From Treponema sp. (GTDB lineage Bacteria > Spirochaetota > Spirochaetia > Treponematales > Treponemataceae), in NCBI GenBank assembly GCA_016297805.1, contig JAEDFX010000065.1, positions 1 through 13,009 of the forward strand: a DNA stretch of 13,009 nucleotides, given 5' to 3'. Numbering within the stretch: position 1 is the first letter of the stretch; every line of letters starts with the position of its first letter. Below, in pieces: positions 6,413-12,956 of the stretch. The notes under the pieces were generated by a model. The model was given only the letters and a program-made list of their open reading frames with translations, was not told the DNA's origin and did not search any database. A program made the translations under genes and the position numbers.

Positions 6413-6991
6413 TTATTTTCTAAACTTTATCGTTCCGTTTTCTGCATCCATGCTTTCAACTATAGCAAGAGACTCTACCTGTACTCCTGTATCACGAAGA
6501 ATCTTTCCGCCATCCTGAAATCCTTTTTCAATACAGATACCAATTCCTTCTACAGTTGCCCCACCTTTTTTTACAATTTCCATCAATCCAAGGGCAGCCT
6601 GTCCGTGAGCAAGAAAATCATCAATAATAAGAATATGATCCTCTGGATTGATATATTTTTTAGTTACAAAAACATGATTTGTACATTTGTGAGTAAAACT
6701 TTCTACATCTGCAGTATATTTATCTTCATCCTGTACGACTGTCTGAGTTTTCTTTGCAAAAACTACAGGAACATTAAAATATCTGGCTGTAATACAGGCA
6801 ATACCAATTCCTGAAGCTTCAATCGTTAAAATTTTCGTGATTTTCTTATTATAAAATCTTTTTTTAAATTCAGCTCCCATCATATCCATCAATTCAACAT
6901 CAATCTGATGATTCAAGAAGCTGTCAACTTTCAAAACATTCCCTGTTTTTACAACACCATCTTTTACTATTCGTTCTTCCAAAAAATTCAT
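6413..6991 (-). CDS. xpt: Xanthine phosphoribosyltransferase
   Basis: Xpt converts xanthine and PRPP to XMP (guanine is a poorer substrate) in cytoplasmic purine salvage. The 192 residues align along the whole length with the well-known Bacillus Xpt pattern: KVDSFLNHQID at 21-31, TIEASGI at 56-62, PVVFAKK at 75-81, and the PRPP-binding loop ILIIDDFLAHGQA at 120-132. The GGAG SD (7000-7003) is 8 bases before ATG. In Bacillus, xpt is usually controlled by a purine riboswitch. Here the 45 bases before the gene have none, and it instead closes the ABC-transporter operon. The context points to the imported substrate being a purine that enters salvage through this enzyme. Confidence 0.95.
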   Translation of the reverse strand: MNFLEERIVKDGVVKTGNVLKVDSFLNHQIDVELMDMMGAEFKKRFYNKKITKILTIEASGIGIACITARYFNVPVVFAKKTQTVVQDEDKYTADVESFTHKCTNHVFVTKKYINPEDHILIIDDFLAHGQAALGLMEIVKKGGATVEGIGICIEKGFQDGGKILRDTGVQVESLAIVESMDAENGTIKFRK

Positions 6992-7036
6992 AATCTATAC
7001 TCCAATTTCAATTTTTTACATTATGAAGATATTCTA

Positions 7037-8014
7037 TTATCTTTCTTCTCTAAAGTAAGGAACGCCAAGCTTTTCTGGTCCCTGATTTTCCTTTTTATTT
7101 TTCATACTTGCAATTACAAGAACTATAATTGTAACCAAATACTGACTCATCTTAAGAAGCTCCTGAACGCCACGACTAAGTCCTGGTATATACATGTAGA
7201 GAATGTACAAGGCTCCAAAAAGGAATGAACCTAAGATAGCTTTACGGCAATCCCACATGCTGAAAATAACAAGAGAAAGAGCAAGCCATCCACGATCACC
7301 AAAACCATTGTTTGTCCAGGTTCCTCCAAGATATTCCATTACAAAGTACAGACCGCCAAGACCTGCAACTGCACCACCTGCTATAGTGGCAATATATTTG
7401 TACTTTTCAATATTTATTCCTGCTGCATCTGCTGCACCTGGATTTTCACCAATAGAACGAAGATTTAATCCTACACGGGTTTTTAACAGCAAAAATGAAG
7501 TAGCAAACGCAAGAATAATTGCAAGATAGGTTAAAAATCCATAACTGAACAAAATCTGTCCAAGAACAGGAATTTTCGAAAGCCCCGGAATACATGCCTG
7601 ATAAGCTTTTGCAGTCGCAGCAACAGAAATCTGACCTACACCACCTGCAATTTTTGAAATAGAACCTCCAAAGAAGTTTCCAAAGCCAATACCAAAAGTT
7701 GTAAGAGCAAGTCCAACAACATTTTGATTAGCACGCAGAGAAATTGTAAGAAAACTGTATATTAAAGCACCAAAAGCTGAACAAAGAAGTGCACATAACA
7801 ACGAAATCAGCATACCTACAAATGGATTAGGAACAGCAACTGCACTTTCATAGAAAAAAGCACCCATAAGTCCAGCAACGCCACCCATATACATCATTCC
7901 AGGTACACCAAGATTCAGATTTCCACTTTTTTCTGTAACAATTTCACCAATGGAACCAAAAAGGATTCCAATTCCCTGAATTATTGACTTCTGTATAAAT
8001 GTAAAAATAATCAT
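7037..8014 (-). CDS. ABC transporter permease, nucleoside/purine type (NupQ-like)
   Basis: This inner-membrane subunit belongs to the branched-chain/ribose-type permease superfamily as found in BMP-linked nucleoside transporters. From ATG 8014 it has 325 residues and about eight to ten hydrophobic segments. The conserved EIVTEKSGNLNLGVPGMM near residues 20-37 corresponds to the family's NLGIEG motif, and VGLNLRSIGENPGAADAAGI near 175-195 is the cytoplasmic loop that contacts the ATPase. I start at 8014 because AGGAGA (8021-8026) is 6 bases upstream and the protein then begins directly with the first membrane helix. A GTG at 8107 is open in frame and overlaps the previous stop as GTGA, but its extra 31 residues look non-native and its SD is almost on top of the start. 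The last residues are polar and cytoplasmic. Confidence 0.93.
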   Translation of the reverse strand: MIIFTFIQKSIIQGIGILFGSIGEIVTEKSGNLNLGVPGMMYMGGVAGLMGAFFYESAVAVPNPFVGMLISLLCALLCSAFGALIYSFLTISLRANQNVVGLALTTFGIGFGNFFGGSISKIAGGVGQISVAATAKAYQACIPGLSKIPVLGQILFSYGFLTYLAIILAFATSFLLLKTRVGLNLRSIGENPGAADAAGINIEKYKYIATIAGGAVAGLGGLYFVMEYLGGTWTNNGFGDRGWLALSLVIFSMWDCRKAILGSFLFGALYILYMYIPGLSRGVQELLKMSQYLVTIIVLVIASMKNKKENQGPEKLGVPYFREER

Positions 8015-8034
8015 TTTCTTTCTCCTATAAAACT

Positions 8035-8063
8035 CCGCGTTAGCGGCAGCACATGGAAGTGCT
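8035..8063 (-). other. Tandem small hairpins between the two permease genes
   Basis: CCGC-GTTA-GCGG (8035-8046) and AGCAC-ATGGAA-GTGCT (8048-8063) are adjacent perfect stems in the 89-base gap between the permeases. No T-run follows, so a terminator is unlikely. A role in mRNA stability or in setting the relative output of the two subunits is an inference. Confidence 0.45.
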
Positions 8064-8103
8064 GAATAAAAGTTTGTGAATGCAACGTATGAACAAATTT
8101 TTA

Positions 8104-9171
8104 TCACGCCTTCTTTACAAAATTAAGTTTATACCTAATAAAGAACTCGCTTCCTATAAGGAAGAAAATAATTATACCTACAATAATATCCGAAATATTT
8201 TCGTTTAAACCAAATTGACTGGCAATCTGAATTGCCCCATTACTCATCAAGCAAAGGAAGAAAGAAATAACTGCCATTGCAATTGAATTAAAATTACTCA
8301 TCCATGCAACAATAATAGCGGTAAATCCTCGTCCTCCACCAATACTTGTACTGATTGTATGACTGGCACCACTTACCACAAGACAGCCGGCAAGACCACA
8401 AATAGCACCACTAAGAGCCATAGTACGAATAATTACCTTACGTACATTAATACCTGCGAATCTGGCTGTATTCCAGCTTTCACCAACAACAGTTAACTCA
8501 TATCCATGTTTTGTATATTTAAGATAAAAAGCCATAAAAACAGTAACTGCTGCAACAATAATAAGATTTAAGCCATATCTCTGCCCGAACAACGATGGAA
8601 ACCACCCTGCAGCAGTATCAGCATTAATAACCGGCACAGAATTACTTCCTGTAGGATTTTCCCAGAAAACGATACAGAAGGTAATCAGCTGCATAGCAAT
8701 ATAGTTCATCATAAGAGTAAACAATGTTTCGTTAGTGTTATACTTTGCCTTAAAATACGCAGGTATGATTCCCCACAAAACACCAGCCAGAGCACTACAA
8801 ATCATAATCAACGGAAGCAGAACTGCATTTGGAATATTTCCACAGTAAATCATAAGGGCAGCACTAGCTAAACCACCCATCAAAAGCTGACCCTCTGCTC
8901 CAATATTCCAGAACCGCATTTTAAAAGCCGGCACAAGTCCTACAGCTACAAGAAGCAACGCCAGCATATCACGGATTGTAACCCACACACGACGTTTAGT
9001 CCCCAAAGCTCCCTTAAGCATAGCACCGTAAACTTCCACAGGATTCAAATCTGTTATAGAAACAATAACTATGGCACATACAATCAGAGAAAGTAGAATT
9101 GCAGCAATACGAATTAAAATAGATTTATACAAAGCAGGAGTATCTTTTTTTGAGAGTCTGATACTAGGCAT
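8104..9171 (-). CDS. ABC transporter permease, nucleoside/purine type (NupP-like)
   Basis: This is the first permease of the BMP-type importer: 355 residues with about ten hydrophobic segments, the first at residues 18-41 after a positively charged cytoplasmic end. Family motifs are FWNIGAEGQLLMGG near residues 87-100, KYNTNETLFTLMMNYIA near 143-159, the ATPase-contact loop VGESWNTARFAGINVRK near 229-245, and GGGRGFTAIIVAW near 276-288. A strong SD, AAGGAGG (9178-9184), sits 6 bases before ATG 9171 inside the ATPase gene. The reading frames overlap by 8 bases, indicating coupled translation with the ATPase. The two permeases most likely form a heterodimer in the membrane. Confidence 0.95.
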   Translation of the reverse strand: MPSIRLSKKDTPALYKSILIRIAAILLSLIVCAIVIVSITDLNPVEVYGAMLKGALGTKRRVWVTIRDMLALLLVAVGLVPAFKMRFWNIGAEGQLLMGGLASAALMIYCGNIPNAVLLPLIMICSALAGVLWGIIPAYFKAKYNTNETLFTLMMNYIAMQLITFCIVFWENPTGSNSVPVINADTAAGWFPSLFGQRYGLNLIIVAAVTVFMAFYLKYTKHGYELTVVGESWNTARFAGINVRKVIIRTMALSGAICGLAGCLVVSGASHTISTSIGGGRGFTAIIVAWMSNFNSIAMAVISFFLCLMSNGAIQIASQFGLNENISDIIVGIIIFFLIGSEFFIRYKLNFVKKA

Positions 9172-10705
9172 TTGAATCCTCCTTCAAAGAATCAGCAGAA
9201 ATATCCGCTGTCATTAAATATCCTATATCTTCTTTTGTTGTAGTTCTTGCATCTACAATTCCAGAAACCTTACCATTATTTAAAACCAGAATTCGGTCGC
9301 TAAGAGCCATCAAAACATCCAGATCTTCTATAACACAGATAATAGCTGCACCATTACTTTTCTGTTCATTAAGCTGATTATAAATTTGATATGAAGAGTT
9401 AATATCCAGACCACGAACAGGATAAGCTACCATAAGTACATCTGGTGAGCTGGAGATTTCTCGTCCTACCAATACCTTCTGTACATTACCTCCAGAAAGT
9501 CTGCTTACCGGATATTCAATATGCGGAGTCTTTACTTCCAGTTTTTCTTTAATAAAAGAAGCAATACTTCTTGGTTCACTTCTATGAACGATAGCCTTAT
9601 TTTTCTTGTAAGTTCTAAGCATAACGTTATCTGTCATTCCCATAAGACCAACAAGCCCCATACCAAGTCTGTCTTCTGGAACAAACGCAATCTTTGCACC
9701 TGATTTTTTTATAGCAAGAGTTGATTTATGAGTTAAATCAATCTCATTATTTTCAGAATTAATAAAAATGACCTTACCTTCTGAATAAGGCAAAATACCA
9801 TCAATACATTCAAAAAGCTCTCTTACACCACAGCCGGCAATTCCTGCAATCCCCAAGAATTCACCACTTCGGGCAGTAAAACTGACTTTATCAAGAGCCT
9901 TAAGCCCTTCCTTATTGATACAAGTCAGTCCTTCAACTTTAAGTACTTCACGACATCCAACAGGTTCAGAGCGTTTAATATCCAGGTCAATTTTCTGTCC
10001 CACCATCATTTCCGTAAGACTCTGCACTGTAACATCTGCGGTATTTACAGTAGCTATATATTCACCCTTTCTAAGAACACATACACGATCACTAATTTCC
10101 ATAACCTCATTTAATTTATGGGTAATGATGATTACAGACTTTCCGGCACTACGCATATTACGTAAAACTGCAAAAAGACTTTTTGTTTCCTGTGGAGTAA
10201 GAACCGCAGTCGGTTCATCAAGAATCAGAATATCAACACCTTTATAAAGAACTTTTACAATTTCTACAGTCTGTTTTTCACTTACAGACATATCATAAAT
10301 CTTTTGGTCAAGATTAAGTTTAAAACCGTAGGCATCACAAATAGCCTTAATTTCTGAACGGACTTTATCCATATCAAGAACAGACTCACCTTCCTGTCCA
10401 AGAATAATATTTTCTGCCGCTGTGAAAACATTCACCAGCTTATAATGCTGATGCACCATTCCAATTCCATATTTATAGGCATCTTTTGGAGAATGAATAA
10501 CAACCTCTTTACCATTCATAAATATCTGACCGGAGTCAGGACGGTAAATACCAGCTATCATATTCATTAAAGTTGTTTTTCCACTTCCGTTTTCACCAAG
10601 TATGGAAAGAATTTCATTCTGATTTACACACAGATTCACATTTTTATTAGCAATGGTACTGCCAAATGTTTTAGTGATATTTTTTAATTCAACAGCGAAG
10701 GACAT
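9164..10705 (-). CDS. Double-domain ABC ATPase of the nucleoside/purine importer (NupO/RbsA type)
   Basis: This 513-residue protein fuses two ABC domains and powers uptake from the cytoplasmic face. Domain 1 has Walker A GENGSGKTT (37-45), the Q-loop Gln86, a signature MSVSEKQ (139-145, where LSVGEKQ is common), Walker B ILILDEPT (159-166) and an H-loop ITHK. Domain 2, from about residue 255, has a degenerate Walker A (GIAGCGVRE), an intact LSGGNVQK signature, and a Walker B region LMVAYPVRGLD lacking the catalytic Glu. This asymmetry is normal for the family, in which only one site hydrolyses ATP efficiently. The GGAG SD (10713-10716) is 7 bases upstream. The gene follows a terminator-like hairpin after the binding-protein gene and overlaps the first permease. 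Confidence 0.96.
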   Translation of the reverse strand: MSFAVELKNITKTFGSTIANKNVNLCVNQNEILSILGENGSGKTTLMNMIAGIYRPDSGQIFMNGKEVVIHSPKDAYKYGIGMVHQHYKLVNVFTAAENIILGQEGESVLDMDKVRSEIKAICDAYGFKLNLDQKIYDMSVSEKQTVEIVKVLYKGVDILILDEPTAVLTPQETKSLFAVLRNMRSAGKSVIIITHKLNEVMEISDRVCVLRKGEYIATVNTADVTVQSLTEMMVGQKIDLDIKRSEPVGCREVLKVEGLTCINKEGLKALDKVSFTARSGEFLGIAGIAGCGVRELFECIDGILPYSEGKVIFINSENNEIDLTHKSTLAIKKSGAKIAFVPEDRLGMGLVGLMGMTDNVMLRTYKKNKAIVHRSEPRSIASFIKEKLEVKTPHIEYPVSRLSGGNVQKVLVGREISSSPDVLMVAYPVRGLDINSSYQIYNQLNEQKSNGAAIICVIEDLDVLMALSDRILVLNNGKVSGIVDARTTTKEDIGYLMTADISADSLKEDSNA

Positions 10706-10719
10706 AGTAAAACTCCGTT

Positions 10720-10769
10720 AAAAAATTAAAGGGCTGCAACAACTATAAATAACAGTTGAGACAGCCCTT
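10720..10769 (-). terminator. Terminator-like hairpin between binding-protein and ATPase genes
   Basis: CAGCCCTT (10762-10769) pairs with AAGGGCTG (10729-10736), with an inner stem of CAACT (10740-10744) with AGTTG (10754-10758). The - strand continues into T3-AA-T6 (10730-10720). It looks like a working intrinsic terminator. As no promoter is evident before the ATPase gene, partial read-through is likely, giving more binding protein than membrane components. Confidence 0.8.
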
Positions 10770-10789
10770 AGATTATATCAAAAAAAGAA

Positions 10790-11977
10790 CTAGCGTTCTA
10801 CAATTCCATCAATACGAATATCAAATGCTGGAGATGCAAAACCATCCTGTTCATTGAATGCACCATTCTTTACATACTGAGCGTATTTAGCATAGTCTCC
10901 GCCAGCAGCAATAAGGTCTTCAAGCTTCTTTCCACCTACAGTAAATGTAGATGTATCAAATACTTTCAAAGATCCAGCTTTAATTGCAGCAATAGCAGCA
11001 TCAGTTTTAGCTTTAGCATCAGAAGTTACTGTTTTTGGATTCAAGGCTGTAATATAAACAGCATCATCTGAATATCCTTTTGACCAGTTATGATCAAAAT
11101 CTTCACCAGCCATAACAGCCTTAGCAGACATTGTATAGAATGCACCCCAGTTCAAAGCAGCAGAAGTAAGAGCTGTATCTGGAGCAACAGCAATCATATC
11201 TACGTTATAACCAACTACTGGAACACCACGAGCCTGACAAGCAGTTGGAGCACCAGTTGTATCAGCATGCTGAGAAATCAAAACACATTTGTTAGCAATA
11301 AGAGCATCAGCTGTTTCTTTTTCAAGAGTGATATCAGCCCAAGAGTTTGTATAGCGAACTTCCATTGTAGCTGTAGGACAAACTGAACGAGCACCAAGGA
11401 AGAATGATGTATAACCAGAAATTACTTCAGCAAATGGATAAGCACCAACATAACCGATTTTTGCATCAGCAGCTTTAATTTTTCCAGAAGCAATCATTTC
11501 ATTCAATTTAAGACCAGCAACAATACCAGAAACATAGCGTGACTGATAAACAGATGGCATAAAGTTATGAGTATTTTTCATGCCACTTGAAGCACAAAGA
11601 TAACCTGTTGCATGAGAGAACTGAATCTTTGGGTATTCACGAGCAACCTGTACAAGGTGAGATTCGTGACCGAAAGATGTAGCAATAATATAGTTACATC
11701 CCTGTTCAGCCAAGTCTACACAAGCATCATAAGCTTTTTCATCTTCAGGAATACACTTCTTTTCGATAATCTGAGCATCAGAAAGTCCAAGAGCCTTTTT
11801 CATTTCCCGGATACCTTTCATGTGACCTTCAGTATAACCTTCGTTTTCGTCACCGATGTAAATTACGCCAACTTTGAAAGAAGGTGCTTTTGCCTTCTTA
11901 TCCTTTTTTGCTTTTGCAGCAAACATAGAAGATGTAAGAGCTGCAACACACAAAGCCATAGCAAGTGCTTTTTTCAT
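10790..11977 (-). CDS. BMP-family periplasmic substrate-binding protein (purine/nucleoside importer)
   Basis: This protein captures the substrate outside the inner membrane for the ABC importer encoded downstream. It has 395 residues, with a signal peptide in about the first 20-23 (KK, then ALAMALCVAALTSSMFA, with AKA as a possible cleavage site). The only Cys there (residue 10) lies too early and follows Leu, so there is no normal lipobox and the protein is probably soluble, unlike the lipoproteins TmpC/PnrA and BmpA. The mature part has the BMP fold pattern: FKVGVIYIGDENEGYTEGH, NYIIATSFGHES, FSHATGY, YQSRYVSGIVAGL, KIGYVGAYP and VLISQHADTTGAP. This resembles the subgroup linked to adenine or other purines; the exact ligand cannot be read from sequence. 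The SD AAGGAGA (11984-11990) is 6 bases upstream. Linkage to xpt supports a purine substrate. Confidence 0.93.
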   Translation of the reverse strand: MKKALAMALCVAALTSSMFAAKAKKDKKAKAPSFKVGVIYIGDENEGYTEGHMKGIREMKKALGLSDAQIIEKKCIPEDEKAYDACVDLAEQGCNYIIATSFGHESHLVQVAREYPKIQFSHATGYLCASSGMKNTHNFMPSVYQSRYVSGIVAGLKLNEMIASGKIKAADAKIGYVGAYPFAEVISGYTSFFLGARSVCPTATMEVRYTNSWADITLEKETADALIANKCVLISQHADTTGAPTACQARGVPVVGYNVDMIAVAPDTALTSAALNWGAFYTMSAKAVMAGEDFDHNWSKGYSDDAVYITALNPKTVTSDAKAKTDAAIAAIKAGSLKVFDTSTFTVGGKKLEDLIAAGGDYAKYAQYVKNGAFNEQDGFASPAFDIRIDGIVER

Positions 11978-12000
11978 TTAAAATCTCCTTGTAAACGTAA

Positions 12001-12030
12001 AAGGCGCTGTGATATATAACACAACGCCTT
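12001..12030 (-). promoter_or_regulatory. Leader hairpin of the purine transporter operon
   Basis: AAGGCGCTGTG (12001-12011) and CACAACGCCTT (12020-12030) pair at 10 of 11 positions around an AT loop. In the - strand leader it would be followed by only four T before ACG, about 10 bases before the SD. It could act as a weak attenuator, a 5' stabiliser or a protein target. The features of a purine riboswitch are absent. Confidence 0.55.
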
Positions 12031-12045
12031 CGTTTAATAGAAATA

Positions 12046-12074
12046 AATATATTGTAAATGAAAAGTTATTTCAA
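12046..12074 (-). promoter_or_regulatory. Promoter of the purine transporter operon
   Basis: TTGAAA (12074-12069) and TATATT (12051-12046) lie 17 bases apart on the - strand, with the same hexamers and spacing as the tRNA-Lys promoter. A start near 12039 gives a leader of about 62 bases holding the hairpin at 12001-12030. It is interleaved with an opposite promoter on the + strand. Confidence 0.65.
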
Positions 12075-12080
12075 TATATT
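12052..12080 (+). promoter_or_regulatory. Opposing promoter of the acidic-protein gene
   Basis: TTGTAA (12052-12057) and TATATT (12075-12080) are 17 bases apart. The expected start falls at about 12087, the A of the ATG itself, implying a leaderless transcript. The DNA is shared with the - strand promoter; AATATATTG (12046-12054) and CAATATATT (12072-12080) are exact inverted copies. Confidence 0.5.
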
Positions 12081-12086
12081 ACACTT

Positions 12087-12452
12087 ATGACTGATGAAGA
12101 ATTAGATACACTTTTTATAGAAACCTTAAAAGCAATTCTGGAAGATACAAAGGAATGTGCAGACTACTCAAAAAACATTCACACACCAGAATATGAAGAA
12201 ATAAATGAAGATTACCAGTTTACAATAAATCAGATTTCCCAGCTTTTAGATGAATGCAGCTCAATAGATGATCTGGCTCAGATGGATGAAGAAACTATAG
12301 ATGATGTATATGAATATATTGCAACCTATGCTGATAATTTCGTTATTTCAGCTGAAGAACCGGAACGTATAGAAAATCTAGCACAATATTCAAAACTTGA
12401 AGAGCTTTTAGGATTGTTCCTTGATGATGATTATGAAGACGATGAAGAATAA
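12087..12452 (+). CDS. Very acidic protein of unknown function
   Basis: A 121-residue protein that I do not recognise. It has 39 Asp/Glu against 5 Lys/Arg, looks almost entirely helical and soluble, and ends in a run of acidic residues (LDDDYEDDEE). It has two Cys and no signal peptide. Such strongly acidic small proteins are sometimes chaperone-like, nucleic-acid mimics or regulatory partners, but nothing here selects among these. I start at ATG 12087 (MTDEELDTLF). A GTG at 12009 would add 26 residues that pass through the leader hairpin and the promoter region and look non-coding. No Shine-Dalgarno sequence precedes the ATG, consistent with the predicted leaderless mRNA. It is transcribed away from the purine transporter operon. 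Confidence 0.75.
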   Translation: MTDEELDTLFIETLKAILEDTKECADYSKNIHTPEYEEINEDYQFTINQISQLLDECSSIDDLAQMDEETIDDVYEYIATYADNFVISAEEPERIENLAQYSKLEELLGLFLDDDYEDDEE

Positions 12453-12622
12453 ATCGGTGTAAACACAGGCATTCTGAAATTTTTGGCAGAGTTATTTTCT
12501 TCAACAAATACTCTTAATACAAAATCTTCTGAATTAAGAATCCTTTTAAGGCTTGTTTTTTTCAAGTACATTTTATCCTCTGTATAATCCTGATTTTCAC
12601 TAAAAATAATACTTTTTTTCAT
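12431..12622 (-). CDS. Possible small protein, convergent with the acidic-protein gene
   Basis: A 63-residue reading frame with no recognised relatives. It is supported by a strong GGAGGT (12633-12638) 10 bases before ATG and by a basic middle segment (MYLKKTSLKRIL, residues 18-29). No signal peptide or membrane helix is seen. The last codons overlap the end of the + strand gene by 22 bases, and the SSSSS tail is simply the reverse reading of its acidic codons. That makes the C-terminus suspicious. A TATATA (12683-12678) 40-odd bases before the SD could be a -10 box, but no good -35 partner was found. It may be a genuine small gene or a chance frame. Confidence 0.4.
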   Translation of the reverse strand: MKKSIIFSENQDYTEDKMYLKKTSLKRILNSEDFVLRVFVEENNSAKNFRMPVFTPIYSSSSS

Positions 12623-12794
12623 AATTTAATTTACCTCCAGTAAATTATTAAAAAACTTCCATTTTTGCCCACCCTTCATATATAGAATTGCCGCAATTTA
12701 CGAAAACATGAAATAAACAGAAAAAAAATTTATAAAATATGAATATTTTAAGAGAAAAACCCTACTTTTTGTTTAATAAGTGGATATGTAAGTA
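12623..12794. other. AT-rich intergenic DNA with two short palindromes
   Basis: No gene is visible here. It holds AATTGC-C-GCAATT (12686-12698) and AAAATAT-GA-ATATTTT (12734-12749). The second sits about 45 bases upstream of the tRNA-Leu promoter, where an AT-rich upstream activating region would be expected. No function can be assigned. Confidence 0.4.
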
Positions 12795-12823
12795 TTGACA
12801 TAAACTTATGAATTCTCTATTAT
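12795..12823 (+). promoter_or_regulatory. Strong promoter of the tRNA-Leu / tRNA-Gly cluster
   Basis: A consensus TTGACA (12795-12800) stands 17 bases before TATTAT (12818-12823). Transcription would start near 12830, about 24 bases before tRNA-Leu. This is the best sigma-70 type promoter in the window, fitting a stable-RNA operon that probably continues beyond the right edge. Confidence 0.8.
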
Positions 12824-12853
12824 GTTTCAACGTAGCTAACAAATGCTAAGTCA

Positions 12854-12933
12854 GCGGGAGTGGTGGAATTGGCAGACACGCTAGACTTAGGATCTAGTGC
12901 TTCGGCGTGAGGGTTCAAGTCCCTCCCCCCGCA
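12854..12933 (+). tRNA. tRNA-Leu(TAG)
   Basis: The class II tRNA has anticodon stem CTAGA/TCTAG around CTTAGGA (anticodon TAG, codon CTA), a long variable arm (TGCTTCGGCGT) and T arm GAGGG-TTCAAGT-CCCTC. The acceptor GCGGGAG faces CCCCCGC, leaving an A-C mismatch at the sixth pair. The discriminator is A and CCA is not encoded. Confidence 0.94.
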
Positions 12934-12956
12934 ATAGTTTAGTTACAACAGTTCAT

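Noticed and set aside
6992..7036. Purine riboswitch before xpt
   Set aside because: The space is only 45 bases, mostly A/T, and lacks the three-stem junction and conserved loops of that riboswitch. The leader at 11978-12039 does not match it either.
8015..8107. 31-residue N-terminal extension of the second permease from GTG 8107
   Set aside because: The extension passes through two hairpins and lacks family similarity, and ATG 8014 has a well-placed AGGAGA. The GTGA overlap is recorded as a remaining doubt.
11612..12019. 135-aa + strand frame opposite the binding-protein gene
   Set aside because: It is antisense to a certain gene, is rich in Cys, Phe and Ser as expected for a shadow frame, and has no ribosome site.
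12009..12086. 26-residue extension of the acidic protein from GTG 12009
   Set aside because: It would run through the leader hairpin and both promoters, and its composition differs from the acidic, helical remainder.
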